A stretch of 64,000 nt of DNA, taken from Galeopsis tetrahit (lineage: Eukaryota; Streptophyta; Magnoliopsida; Lamiales; Lamiaceae). Made by a program: the position numbers and the translations under genes. Where the stretch lies: contig OY776122.1 of assembly GCA_963675135.1 (NCBI GenBank), positions 13,376,881-13,440,880 on the forward strand. Reading direction: 5' to 3'. Positions 1-13,200 of the stretch are shown here, piece by piece (the first letter of the stretch is position 1; the number at the start of each line of letters is the position of its first letter). Under the pieces are notes generated by a model that saw only the letters and a program-made list of their open reading frames with translations, ran no database searches and was not told the DNA's origin.

Positions 1-244
1 TTTTCAATTATCATGTAATACTAGACGATACAACACAATTTTTTTTTCTTGTAACTACGTAACCATTTCTTACTAGACGACATATTGATGTATTTGAGAA
101 GTCTGCTACTAATGTCTTTTGATTTAATTTAAATATAATATACAAAAATATTATAAATGCATATACATATGTTAGTGTTTCACTCTTTTAGATCATTAAA
201 TTTTATTTGGCCCCCCCTAACCTCGAGTCCTGGGTCCGCCCCTG
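1..244. mobile_element. hAT-like element, one terminus only
   Basis: The sequence ending at 244 (TGGGTCCGCCCCTG) is close to the inverse of the terminal repeat CAGGGGCGGAGCCA of the complete hAT-type element at 22106-22830, and it is likewise preceded by a run of C. Only this end is visible; the other end is either outside the window or decayed, so the left limit given is arbitrary. Confidence 0.4.
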
Positions 245-3184
245 AATATTAGTGATTTAAGTTTCGATTTGGATATTTAGACTTTTTTAGAACTGCTTCA
301 TCAACTTGTATGGATCTTGTAAAAAAAAAAATTTTTTAAAAGTGATTTAAGTTAAAATAGTTTACCTACTCTCTTCGTTCTAGGATAACTTGTATAGTTT
401 TACGGACACAATTTTTAAGAAAAATAGATTTTAATGGTTGATGATTTAAGATAAATGGGGGTTATTTTAGGTGATTTGATGAGTTGTAAAGTGAATTTGG
501 TGAGGTGTAATGTGAAATTTATGAAAAAAAAAAGTGTCATTTTTTAAAAAAGGGGAAGTTGTTATAAGAGCCATCTCACCTATAAAAACTACAAATAGAA
601 ACACAAAATTTGAAAGTTACAAAAAAGAACAAATTGGTGGATAGATGTACCATTCTACCCTTTCTTTATAATGACATCAGAATTTTCCATATTCAATTAA
701 TATAATACGTATTATATTTATCAATAAAATATTAATGATAGTTGATTATCATGTTAATGTTAATTGCAACTTCTCCATTAAATTAGGAGTAGCTTCTACT
801 CCGCATTGATTTTAAATAAAACTGACATAAAATTATCTTTTTGTAACAAAATTAAATAAGTTGGATAGAAAACGTTTTAAACAAAAAAAAATAAAGAAGA
901 GTATACTAACTAATTTATTATTTATTGATTAACAGAATATATGTTTGACGGCATGCTAAATAATTAATATAATCATAGTATTATTAAATAATTATGATGT
1001 TATACCCTAAAAAATATATAAAATAATATAAAAAAGCTAAATATTCGGCATCAACAAATTTGTTCTACATAAATTATATTTGTTTATATAATTAATATAT
1101 ATAAAAAGAGTTTTTAGATAAAATTTACTCATAATATTAAACTTTTAAATAAATTAAAATATAAACATTTAATATGATGTTAAATATTAAAAAATAAGAG
1201 TTTAAAATCAAAATATAAAAATATATAATGTAATATATAAGAAAAGTAAATATTCAAGTTAAGTTATGGATATCATTGGAGAGATAATATTTTATATATA
1301 ATTGTTGATATTTGTCATAATATTATTATAATATTGATATTTTTGGAAGCAGATAATATTCTGCATATGTCAATTTTGAGTCAGAATAAATGCGGAAATA
1401 ATATTAATTGATTGCATATGTGCGGAAGAAACTGCAATGTTTATGCGCGCAACAAATTTCTTATTTTTAGAAAGCAATGAAAAATAAATTGACAATTGAG
1501 ATACGAAAGATAGTTATTCAATTAAAGAAATTTTGTTAATGATTGAGTAATTATCGGTTGCTAAGGGGAATGAGGATTTAATTTCAATTTGAATAACAAT
1601 TTAAATGCATGTCGAAATTTATTATATTAATGAATTAATATTATTTTTTAAGACAGGGGGCATAATTGGGTATTAACACATCAATTTGACCTTAATTGAA
1701 TTGTTTTAATTTATTTCTTTTGTTTGAAAATGAGTCTATAGGATTGTCCATCCTAATAATTAAACTCTTTTAAAAATAAAATGATGCTATGAAGTTATTA
1801 ATTTTATTGAGTATTTCCATATTACGAGTGTCCAAATAATTTTGGAACATCCGAACAAAAAAAAAAGTGCAAATAATCATAGGATAAAAGTATTTATTAA
1901 CAAGAGCGATTTGTTGTTGCTTTCCCATATCAACTATCAAGCAACGAGTAGTGGTATTTTCTGCAACCACGACTTTTACGAACCTGCTTTAAACATTTGA
2001 TTTTAGATGTTCAAGTGTCGTTCAACGGTCTTTCATTTGCCTAAAAAGAAAAAGTGAGGATGAGCGTGGAAAATAATTAACCTCACTTATCAATATTGAA
2101 AATTTCAGGTAGCAATTTTAATAAGTCTTTTTACTTGACATCAATGACCGCATTCAACTGCGTACCCCCATCGGTAATAGGAGAGGTAAGGATTGATATA
2201 TACAATAACTTTTTATTTGAATGATATTTATATAAAGTAGATGAGATTTTACCCATTTACACTAAGCTCAAACTTCAACCTGTTACTTGTTCATAGTCTT
2301 AAACTTGTTCATAAACTTCAACCTGTTAAATTTACAATGTGCTGTAATATTCGATGGTGGTTTACATGATTTGTATGTACTATTGACAAGGGTCCCACTG
2401 AACTAGTTGTTGGAGAAATTGAGTTTTATTCAATTTTTTAATATTTAATTGATTATTAATTAATTATTTGAGGGTATGAATATTTAATTTTCGAGAAATT
2501 AAATGTTATAGGATCGTTCTACTCTCGGAGTAGATGATCGTAGTATATTTAAAATCTTAAAATTGAATTTCGGTGAGTGAGAAATTAATGTACGAAGATT
2601 AAAACATAAAAGTGTTGTCTTGAGATTAGTGTTAATAACTATCCCACTATTGAACCATTCAATATGCAACATGCGCGCGCCGCCCGTTTGGCCGTGCTGA
2701 GCACGATCCGGATGGACTTTTGGGCTTGGGCCCCAGGCCCATCTATAATTTTAAGGCTCTAAAGTTTGGGTTTTGGCCCACACAAATGTCTTAATGCGTG
2801 GAGGTTTCAGAAATGGCAGTTACCATTCCTGAAACTTCGGGCGTGTATTCAGTTCGTCGGAGCTTTGTACGCTACGGTGTTGCTCGTGCAAAGACGAAGT
2901 CGTTTTACCTTTCGAAGCATCTCGTCACTCCGTGAACACTAGCCGGGACGTGTTTGTTTTACGGGAAAATGTATCACCTTGAAAAGTTAGAAACCTCGGA
3001 CAGGATCATTCAAACATTATCAATTTCACAAACAAATGACTTATGCCATAATTAAATAGAGGTAGAGGAATGATGGTAATAGGTTCTTCATCTTTGTTTG
3101 CCTCTGCTGAAATATCAAAAATACAGTATCACACCCCACCAAATATCGACGCTCAATTGTTACAACACAAAAAAGTAAAAAAAC
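245..3184. other. AT-rich intergenic stretch, no supported gene
   Basis: No reading frame here resembles a protein. A GC-richer block at about 2640-2990 differs from its surroundings. A TGTTGG start typical of Copia LTRs occurs at about 2408, but I could not find a matching end or target duplication, so this is at most an old LTR fragment. Confidence 0.5.
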
Positions 3185-3255
3185 TGCGCATCCAGGGAAT
3201 CGAACCCTGGTCAGTACCGTGGGAGGGTACTATGATACCACTACACCAGATGCGC
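3185..3255 (-). tRNA. tRNA-Gly (anticodon CCC)
   Basis: Read on the minus strand this gives a complete 71-nt cloverleaf without an intron. The acceptor stem GCGCATC pairs perfectly with GATGCGC. The D arm contains the A box TGGTGTAGTGG. The anticodon stem GTACC/GGTAC encloses the loop CTCCCAC, so the anticodon is CCC (glycine, codon GGG). The T stem CAGGG/CCCTG carries the B box GGTTCGATTCC, and the discriminator base is A. CCA is not encoded, as expected for a nuclear gene. A run of seven T follows directly on the minus strand (3177-3183), a good RNA polymerase III terminator. All features point to a functional gene. Confidence 0.95.
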
Positions 3256-4254
3256 TTCTTGTAAACATCCGTGTTCGTTTTTAAATATTTCTTGCTTGCT
3301 CATTTTTTATTATTAAGGTTACTAGGTAAACAAATAAGATCAATACATTTAAACGTAACATACAGTATCTTCAATTCGCAACTCCAAAAAAATTAATGGA
3401 CAAATATCCACACAAAGGTGTGAAATAACTCACATGTACACTGCCTTGTTCAATTATTAGTGCTCCATTAAGTTAATAATAATCTCAATTGTTCAATTAA
3501 ATTTTTAACTCATTAGATTAGAAATAAGTTAAAATTATTGTTCAATTGTGTCATGCAACACAAGTGTAATTTAGTATAATATATATATTAAAATTCAATA
3601 AAACTTATAAAAATAAGCGAACAAGCTGAGTCTTTAATCCCATTTTTTTGGAGCAAACTATATGAATCAAATTTTTTTGAGAGATATATGAATCAAATTA
3701 TTGAATCACGCTATACAATGTGCATTGATTATTATTTTTTTACTGGCTCCTCTCAATAAAACGTATATAATCATAAAAATTAAATTCAACTATAATTAAA
3801 ATGTTAAAAGACTTTTTAAAATAATAAAATTAATATTTTAGTATGATATTTATTTTTTACATGGAATATGGATGTCAATTTAAATATGACAAATAATTGA
3901 TTAATTTGATACAGAGTGCATTAAAAAAGTTTTAGAATGAAAAATATATTAAAAATTGAAATTTAGAAGAAGGGTAGAAAAATAAAAAGAAATAGAAAAA
4001 AAATACTAAGTTAGGGTTTTCTTAGGATAGTCTTTGAGTCACCTGGACTATTAATAGTCCGGATGTCAAATTGTATAGCTTTGTGTTGCCCTAATTTGAT
4101 ACTTGTTGCCTTTTTTTAATATTTTTAAATAATTATTTAAAATTTATTTTATTATTTACTATTTTATCCTTAATTAAAATTAATAATAATAATATTAAAA
4201 TTAAACAATTATAACGTAAAATTAGATTTTTTTTAACAGAATTAGATTATTATT
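3256..4254. other. AT-rich intergenic stretch
   Basis: No gene, RNA or delimited repeat recognised. The DNA is poly-A/T rich with scattered short direct repeats. Confidence 0.5.
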
Positions 4255-4554
4255 TTATTTATATTTTATCTATATCTGCTCATTTAATTAGTACACCTTC
4301 AATTTTTTTTTACTACGGCTGCACCGGCTCATTTTATTAGTTCACTCAAAATCATTTTTTAATCATGATTATCTGCAATCGCCCATTTTATAAGTTCACC
4401 CCAAAATATTTTTTTTAGCACAGTTATTTGTACCTGCTCATTTTATAAGTTCACCCTATTTTTTTTCTTCAAATAATTACATTTTAAAGACTATATTATC
4501 ATTTTATTAATTTATACAAAATATAATAAAATCAACTCTAATTTGTAGGGTGAT

Positions 4555-6250
4555 AGTTGGGTACATGCAAGATACCGGTACACACCAATTTTAATTTTTT
4601 ATTTATATTTTATCTATACCCACTCATTTAATGAGTTCACCCAAAAATCATTTTTTTTACTACGGTTATCTGCATCCGCTCATTTTATGAGTTCACCCCA
4701 GATCATTTTTTATCATGGTTATGTGCACCCGCTCATTTAATGAGTTCACCCCTAAATTATTTTTTTACCACGTTTATCTGCACCCCTTATTTTATGAGTT
4801 CACCCCAAAATATTTTTTAAATAATAATTACATTTAAAAGACTATATTATCCTTTTATTAATTTACAAAAAATATAATAAAATTAACCTTAATTTGTATA
4901 TTTACAATTTGTAGTCGAGTCATTATCGAGTTACCGTCGATTCACCATCAAGTCACCCATATTTTTAGAAAAAAAATTGTAAAACATAATTTAAAAGAAA
5001 AAACTATCGAAATTAACCACAAATCTTGATTTTTTTTTCTTTTTAATTTTTCTTCTCCTTCCTCTTTTTCTCCCATTTTCAGTTTTTATTCCAAACTTTT
5101 AATTTCTTCGTTTATTTTCCTTTTTTGCTTTTTATTTTCCTGCCTTTATTTTCCATTTTTTCATGTGTATTTTATAAAATTTTAATACAAAATAATATTA
5201 TAGGAAAACGTCATGCTCAGACCATCGATTAGTTCTAAAAAACATGTGTCCATATAATATTGCTTAAGAACATTGACCTAAAGTCCGATTTGTACAATGA
5301 AACTAGATTGATTGTTACAATACTTGAAAATCACATTATTGAGGACATATTTTTATTTTGTAAAGAATGTTGGTAGTAAAGTTTTTATTCTGAAAATAAT
5401 ATTGAGTGTTTCGATGACACGACTCCCATAAAGTTTCGAATAAGATAATTTCTTATTTTATTGTCTTTTACAATGACGATAAATAAAAGTTAAAGATCAG
5501 TCTCTTTTCATGGTAGGTGTGTAGTGTGTACCTTCTGAAACATTATATGCACAGACAATTATATGTTGCAGCATCTAGAGTTAAAAGTGAATTGAAAAAT
5601 ATTTACCTAGATTCAAATGAAAAAATACATAAATCCTTATAAACAATAGAGTGTATATAAAAATTTGGCTATATAAATTATGATTGATTGTATTATATTT
5701 TGTTTAGATTAATAGAAGGGCACTATATTAATTTTAGGTGTAATTATTTTTAAAAAATAATTTGGGGGCGGGGTGAAGTCAATAAAAGCGGGGTGTAAAT
5801 AACCGTGGTCAATTGTTTATATATAAATTATGATTGATTGTATTATATTTTATGTAAATTAATAGAAGGGCATTATAGTAATTTTAGATGTAATTCTTTT
5901 TAAATAATAATTATTGGGAGTGAAGTCAACCAAAGTGGGGGTGTAAATAACCGTGGTCAATTGTTTATACAGTATATATAAATTAATAGAAGGGTACTAT
6001 AGTAATTTTAGGTATAATTTTTTTAAAATAATAATTTAGGCGGTGAAGTCAACAAAAGTGGGGGTGTAAATAACTGTGATCAATTGTTTATATAATTTGT
6101 GGGGGTGAAGTTAACAAAAGTAGAGGTGTAAATAACTGTGGTCAATTGTTTATATAATTTGTGAGGGTAAAGTTAACAAAAGTGGGGTGTAGTCAATTAT
6201 AAGATTGAAATTTAAATTTAAATTAGGTGTGTACGGTGCATTGTATGAGA
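4555..6250. mobile_element. Foldback-like element with inverted arrays of subrepeats
   Basis: The left arm (about 4555-4910) holds subrepeats with the phrase 'CTCATTTTATGAGTTCACCCC' style followed by a block ending in AATATAATAAAATTAA. The right arm (about 5690-6240) holds the same units in inverse orientation, seen as repeats of GTGTAAATAACCGTGGTCAA and ATTAATAGAAGGGCA. The outer ends also match inversely (GGTACACACC at about 4588 against GGTGTGTACGG near 6229). The central 0.75 kb has no recognisable gene. A further left-arm-like block at 4255-4545 lies outside this unit and looks like the remains of another copy. No clean target duplication was found. Confidence 0.5.
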
Positions 6251-6980
6251 AAATTTGACATTAAAATAAAGATTATATATATCAATTAATTTTTTATTAA
6301 TCATGTGAGGATAAATTTGTAATTTTATAATTATATCTACAACTTCCTTTTGAGCACGCTCTAGTACCTGCAGAACACGTCAGATAAATCTTCAATGTGT
6401 AAACTCTGATACTCAGGTTATAATCAGAAATCTCAATAATATGTATGTTAAACACTCAATCCAATGAAGAATGCTCGTTTATTAAGTGAAATAAGCCACA
6501 CGTATCTCACGAGTTCAATGAGCAATATATCAATGAATAAAAGTGCACTATGATCACGTTAATGGTAATTTGACACATCTAATTATAGTTGGTAATACCA
6601 TAAGCAATAAAACAAACGAAAATCAATAATATCATAAATAAGTCAAATTGGATAACAATAAAAATCCAATTTTCACCCCCCAAAGCCATAGCCACCCATC
6701 TTCTATCGTCGATCAAATTGAACCAATAATCAGTAATAATACAAGCTCAGTAATACCACAAGAAATAATTAGTAATACCATAAGGAGTAATCAATAATAC
6801 CACAGTAGTAATCAATAATAGTACAAGAAATAACCATTAATAGGTAAACAATAATCAATACTAAAAGAAAGTAAGCAATAAACAATCATTTCTAAGCAAT
6901 AATAGTAATTCAATATTGTATTCATGAGTAATAATCAGCGATACAATAATAAACAACGACTAATTATACCATTAATACCT
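6251..6980. repeat. Degenerate AT-rich simple array
   Basis: From about 6580 onward the sequence is made of loosely repeated phrases such as AATCAGTAATACCA and AACAATAATCAATA, continuing after the MITE to about 7730. No gene is present. Confidence 0.45.
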
Positions 6981-6983
6981 TTA

Positions 6984-7424
6984 GGGGGTGTTTCTTTTGG
7001 GCTTTGAGTGGTTTTAAAAACCAGATTTTTGAAATCCTGGTTTTTGAAATCCCGATGAATAGTAATATGAGTGTTTCTTTTAGGTTTTGGAATAGTGAAG
7101 GATTTAACTTTATGTCAAATCAAGTTGTAAGATTGAATGAGTTTGTATTATTATATTATTGTTTGGTGAGATTATAATGATTAGTTGATTAAATGTATTA
7201 TATTATTGTATTATTATATTATTATAGTATTATTATATTATTGTTGAAAAAGAATATAATGATTGGAGTAATATTATATAGATATAACTTTATGTCAAAT
7301 CAATATGTTTGATAAGGGTGGTTTTGAGTGGATTTTGAAAACCGGTTTTTAAATCCCGAAGTAAAACGGGTTTTGGATCTTGAAATCCAAAACCTGGTTT
7401 TTAAAACAAAAAAGAAACATCCCC
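6984..7424. mobile_element. Tourist-like (PIF/Harbinger) MITE
   Basis: The left end GGGGGTGTTTCTTTT and the inverse of the right end GGGGATGTTTCTTTT form terminal inverted repeats, each followed inward by TTTTAAAAACCAG. The element is 441 bp long and is flanked by the trinucleotide TTA on both sides (6981-6983 and 7425-7427), the expected target duplication of PIF/Harbinger elements. It has no coding capacity. Confidence 0.8.
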
Positions 7425-7984
7425 TTAGTGAGCTAGCACAAAAGAAAAACCCATTTTCCAGAAACAAGGAGTCCAATATTGTATTCATAAGAAGTAATCA
7501 ATAATACAGTAATAACCAATAATGCAATAATTAGTAACACCACAAACAATAGCTAATATTACCAAAAAAAAAAAAAAAAGAGTATTGTAATACCATAAAC
7601 AACAATCATTAATCCCACAAATAAAAGTAAAAAAAAATCAATAACACTACAAACAATAACGAGTAACACCTTAAATAAAATCAGTAATATCATAAATAAT
7701 ACATTTATTAATATCAGTAATTGAAACACTGAACTTTTTTTTTTTTAAGAAAACACTGAACTTGAATATACTGAAAATTACACAAACAAACAATATCATA
7801 CTCCCTTTCACTCTAGAACCCATAGAAAAGATAATTAACTTCCTCATAATTAATTTACCTTAACTAATCAAACCTTTCCACACAACAAACCAAAAAACAA
7901 ACCAAAATGTAAAGAACATCAATCAAATGCAAAAAAATGATATTAATTGAAACAAATCTAAAAATACAAGAAAAAGCCAAATTC

Positions 7985-9640
7985 TTGTATGTACTCAAGT
8001 ACACCATGTACTTGAGTAGACTTTTACTAGTCAAATGTTGACCGTTGATCACTGTTGACCAGTCAACGGTCAAACTTTGACTTTTTTTTTTCTTTTTTTA
8101 AAAAAATCGATTTTTTTTTTCGATTTTGTTTTTTTTGAAAAAGTGTATGTTATTATGACTAAAAAGTGTATCTTTGTTTTTTTTAATGAAAAGTGTATGT
8201 TACTATATTGAAAAGTGCAACATTGTTTTTAATGAAAGGTGTATGTTATTATAACTGAAAAGTGTATGATATTATAACTGAAAAGTGTAAGTTATATATT
8301 AATGAAAAGTGTATGTTATTATAACTGCAAAATGTATGATCTATTAATGAAAAGTGTATGTTTATTTAATGAAAAGTGTATGTTATTATAACTGCAAAGT
8401 GTATGATCTATTTAATGAAAAGTGTATGTTATTATAATTAAAAAGTGTATGTTCTATTAATGAAAAATGTAAGTTATATATTAATGAAAAATGTATGTTA
8501 TTATAATTGAAAAGTGTATGATATTATAACTGAGTGTATGCTAATGATACACCTTTTGTTATTTGTACTCGTACTTTCATAATTTAAAAAAATTGGTGCT
8601 AATTTTTTTTAAAAATATTATTAATTTTACTAATTTTATTATTTTCTATAAATGTACAAAATAATTGGTGCTAATTTTTTTTATTATTATTAATTATTAA
8701 TATAGAAAAACTGTTATTTTTAATGAAAGGTGTATGTTATTATAACTGAAAAGTGTATGATATTATAACTGAAAAGTGTAAGTTATATATTAATGAAAAG
8801 TGTATGTTATTATAACTGCAAAGTGTATGATCTATTAATGAAAAGTGTATGTTTATTTAATGAAAAGTGTATGTTATTATAACTGCAAAGTGTATGATCT
8901 ATTTAATGAAAAGTGTATGTTATTATAACTAAAAAGTGTATGTTCTATTAATGAAAAATGTAAGTTATATATTAATGAAAAATGTATGTTATTATAATTG
9001 AAAAGTGTATGATATTATAACTGAGTGTATGCTAATGATACACCTTTTGTTATTTGTACTCGTACTTTCATAATTTAAAAAAATTGGTGCTAATTTTTTT
9101 TAAAAATATTATTAATTTTACTAATTTTATTTTTTTTAAAAATATTATTAATTTTACTAATTTTATTATTTTCTATAAATGTACAAAATAATTGGTGCTA
9201 ATTTTTTTAATTATTATTAATTATTAATATAGAAAAACTGTTCGAAAATATTTATTATTTACGAAAATGATTAATTTAGAAAAACTGTTCGAAAATATTT
9301 ATTATTTACGAAAAAAAACAGTTCGAAAATAACAATTTACAAAAATTTATTTACAGAAAAAAACTGTTCGAAAATAACAATTTACAAAAATTGAATTTTA
9401 CTAATTTTATTATTTTCTATAAATGTACAAAATAATTGGTGCTAATTTTTTTAATTATTATTAATTATTAATATAGAAAAACTGTTCGAAAATATTTATT
9501 ATTTACAAAAATGATTAATTTAGAAAAACTGTTCGAAAATATTTATTATTTACGAAAAAAAACAGTTCGAAAATAACAATTTACAAAAAATTATTTACAG
9601 AAAAAAACTGTTCGAAAATAACAATTTACAAAAATTGTTG
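7985..9640. repeat. Tandem array of AAAAGTGTATGTTATTATAACTG-like units with larger duplications
   Basis: Units of about 20-25 bp with the core AAAAGTGTATGTTATTATAA run from about 8140. A block of about 490 bp is duplicated in tandem (aatgaaagg phrase at 8231 and again at 8722, ending with the shared phrase TGATACACCTTTTGTTATTTG). A second block with AAACTGTTCGAAAATA is duplicated at about 9115-9365 and 9386-9635. Similar sequence recurs at 29.7-30.4 and 33.1-33.6 kb. The spacing is irregular and there are no unique spacers. Confidence 0.75.
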
Positions 9641-9725
9641 AGAGTGGGTTTTGAACTCATAACCCTATGATAAGACAATCTAAGGACAACCATTAGACTA
9701 GAATAACTTCTGTTAAATATTTTGT
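9637..9725 (-). repeat. tRNA-derived (SINE-head-like) sequence
   Basis: On the minus strand an A-box-like TAGTCTAATGG is followed, about 35 bp later, by a B-box-like GAGTTCAAAACCC. This spacing and order resemble a decayed tRNA or the 5' head of a tRNA-derived SINE. The stems of a cloverleaf are not convincing and no target duplication was found. Confidence 0.35.
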
Positions 9726-9779
9726 TATTTATTATATATATATTTAATATTTCCTATATAACTTGAGTACACATCAGCC

Positions 9780-10228
9780 CTACCCCAAGAAAAATACATT
9801 GTATGGAGAACAAAGTCTAATATTGACTCACAAAACATGAAACTCAATAATATACAAATCGAAAAAGTCATATTTATAAAAGTTTGGTTTATATTTTTAC
9901 TAGTACAAACCCGTGTTATGCGAGAGTAAATAAATTTTTTAGATTAAAAATTAATAATAAAATTTTAATTTATTAGTTGAATAATGGTAAGAAGAAATTA
10001 TTAGAGGAAAATGAAAATGATTTTATTTTAAATTAAAAGTAAAAAATACATTTAGAAATTAAAAGTAAATAATGGAATATTAACTTGGGTAACTACATTT
10101 CTTACTGTTTTACTTTTGGTAACTACTGTACATCTCGTGTATGTTTTTGTATGCGCGCATTGCAGCAAACGGATAAGGAAAAACAGCTGACCCTACTTCG
10201 CGCTCTCTCTGCATTGCTAAATTTTTAA
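9780..10228. other. DEG2: Upstream region of DEG2
   Basis: AT-rich sequence without a separate gene. A less AT-rich stretch at about 10145-10215, just before the start codon, probably holds the promoter-proximal region and 5' untranslated leader of DEG2; I see no unambiguous TATA box. Confidence 0.4.
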
Positions 10229-13200
10229 ATGGCAATCGCGGCCGCAAACTGCTGTTTCTCCGCCGTAGCATTCACCGACGGCCGCCGCCTCTTTCCAGAT
10301 TGGCGTAGACGCAATTGCTTATCCAGTGCTCGTAACCCATTCGATACTCAAAACCATATTCCGATTAGAGCCAAACCCAAGAAATCACTCTGCAAATCCG
10401 CCATTAATGAGGTATGTATACTCAAACCTTATTTTTCGCCTAATGACTTTCTTCTTCAATACTTCATTCTAGATATGTAATTTACTTAAAAACAAGCTGT
10501 GAGCTTATGAATACCTACCTTTTATACATTGTTCCAGTGTATAAATTTGATTTTGTTGGAGAAATGCCTGAATTCTTGGATATGCTATATTTATAGAATA
10601 GATTAGTTTATGACTATGAAGCTCGTTTGTGTGTTGTTCTGGACTCCAGAATAGAGTAATAATACAGAAGTCTCAGCGGAAATCAAGAGATGAAAACCCC
10701 TTATCAAAGGCTGATAGTCGAAGTGGTAGAAATAAATCCGGGCAATCCCAATCAGCGGCATCCAAATCAGTCGGTGTACAGAAGAAAGGGAACCAGGAAA
10801 TTCTGGTTGACTCAAAAGAGCAGCAGGTGTAACAATCTTTCTCAATAATGCTTTCTTATTTGTTTCGTCGTCTCAAGTGTTCAATTTCCTTAATGGAGAT
10901 GTAGAGATTAATGATGCCTGAGAATCAGTTGTTAGTTGTAAATCCTGATATGGAGAATGTAGAATATGGTCAATGCCTGTTTGTATTTTGTCACGTACTG
11001 ATGGTATAATAGACTAAGTTGAATACAATTATGGTTGTCCTCTCCCCCTAGTGTAATCCAACCTTAGCTGCATTTTCTCAAGAATATTGATGGCTTATGT
11101 CTTGTTTCCTATTTATCAAATTGATTGCAGTAGTGAAACTTTCATCCTTATGTTTGGTGGTTTAAAATTATTTCTATCATTGTTTCCCGTTAAAATTTAC
11201 CCAGCATGCTCTAGATGGATATAACCAAAAGTTATGATTTCATGTGAAACATTTCCTCATAAATATGGTTATTTTTCCTGGGACTGTTATTACTTACAAT
11301 ATCTGGGTATTTTTTTAGCTGGAGTATTTTAAGGCTAATCAGTTATCTTTCCCCAGGTAGAGACGAGTAATCTTCATAATGCCTCTTTCCTTAATGCTGT
11401 CGTCAAGGTAAATAACTGTTATTTTGGAATATTTCATGTGCTAATGTTGAAATTGTATTTCACTCCTGTTTACATTTTCTCCTTTCTTTTAACATATGAG
11501 AGAGATAAAAATGAACTTCTTCATTATCCTTTTCTTTGCTTTCAGGCTTATTTTTTTACATTGTGCTGTAGATCCTTTGATTATTTTTACTGGTTACTTT
11601 CAGTGGTTCTGTGTGTACCATTACCAATCCAATGCCTTTACAATGCTTAAGATGAAGACATGAACTTTGTTTAATTCTTCAAACCATCATATTAAATCTT
11701 CTATCACGATTTTAACATTGGAAGACCAATATTGATCCTACATGAGTAACATGACATCACTTCACTTAACAGGGTACTCTTTTTTTACTCTAGTCTTGTA
11801 AAAGAGTCAGTAAGCTTAAAGATAGACATGCGAGCAAAGACCGATTACTAAACTGGGTTGCAGTTTATAGTTGTTCCTGCCACAAATGTTAAAAGTGCTT
11901 ACACCATGAAGGGCTATCAAAAAAGAATAGTATTAACTTTTAACTACATAGCACATTGCAGACATCCTTTCCCTTATAAGCTTGCTTTCACCATGCATAC
12001 CATGCTCAAAATGTCTAAAGGTGTTGATTAGTTAGTGAGTATCATCTGCAATTAGTTATATAAATTTGTGAAACTTGCTTGCTTGTCCACGTGTAGAGAT
12101 TTTCTATATTCAGCTTTTATCTTCCTTCATCAACATTTAGTTTCTTCTAGCATGGTCAATCAGTAAGTGAATATTGTCTGCAGCTATAGATAACTATGTG
12201 CATGTTCCTAAAACTCTTTTCTTGTCGACATATGAAAATAGTCGACACTCAGTTCTTGTTTGTGATTAAAAATATACTTCGTATTCCAGTAATTCTATTG
12301 AAGTCTCAAATAATCTCATGATTAAATTTTGTTCTGAATTTATTTGAATGCCCCTTTTTAATAATTCTAATATGTTCTGGACTCTTGCACTTTTATCCTT
12401 TGTTTAGGTATACTGCACTCACACTGCACCGGATTATTCCCTTCCTTGGCAGAAACAAAGACAATATACAAGTACTGGAAGGCATGTCTGAGCTAACTTT
12501 TTATGTTCCTTTCTGTTTTCTAGAAAAATGTTACTTTACCCTTTTTTTTCCTTTTAGTTGAAAGCAATTCTAAATAACTTCTTTCTTGAATCCCCTACCA
12601 TATTCAGCCTGATGAAAATATTGGCTTACTATACAGTGCTTTCATGATTGGGGACGGGAAGCTGTTGACAAATGCACACTGTGTCGAGTATAATACACAG
12701 GTGACAGTTTTGAATAGTTGATGCCTTCAGATTTCTTCTTTATGTACAATTGCATAAAATTACAATCTTGATGTCGGTATAGCCTTATACCATGCATATC
12801 TGATGGTGAATCTTGATTCCTGTCTTGTCGGTTTTTCTTGTTCTCTTTATGCTTACATGAGTTAACAATACTTCCGATTGATAGTATTTGGAAATCGTTT
12901 TCAAAGGTTCATACTTTTCTGCAAATACAGTATTTTAAAGTACTTCTGGTAACATTTTTTTGATCTTATTTACTGATGCTGTAGCAACAACTGGACCACT
13001 TTAAACCACAAGAGCTCTTTTTATAATTTTAAGGAATTTCAAATCTTTATGCAAACAAGTCAATCATGTTTCAAACTCATTATTGCTAGATTTCTTTTTC
13101 ATTAAATTAAGTTTTTTTTTTTTTTTTAAAGTTTTAATCTATTGTTCGCTAACAACTTTCTAATACTGTTTGAAAGCTAAGAGCTTTTACTATTAGGCTA

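Noticed and set aside
2408..3000. Possible Copia-type solo LTR
   Set aside because: A TGTTGG start is present, but no matching CA end with a 5-bp target duplication could be identified.
3070..3264. 64-codon plus-strand frame
   Set aside because: It overlaps the antisense strand of the tRNA-Gly gene and has no protein features.
8140..9000. Regular short repeats that resemble a CRISPR array
   Set aside because: Plant nuclear context, irregular period, no unique spacers of constant length; it is a minisatellite.
11438..11650. Open frames in DEG2 introns (also near 16477, 18772 and 20122)
   Set aside because: Intronic sequence or exon read-through past splice donors; the conserved protein is recovered only after splicing.
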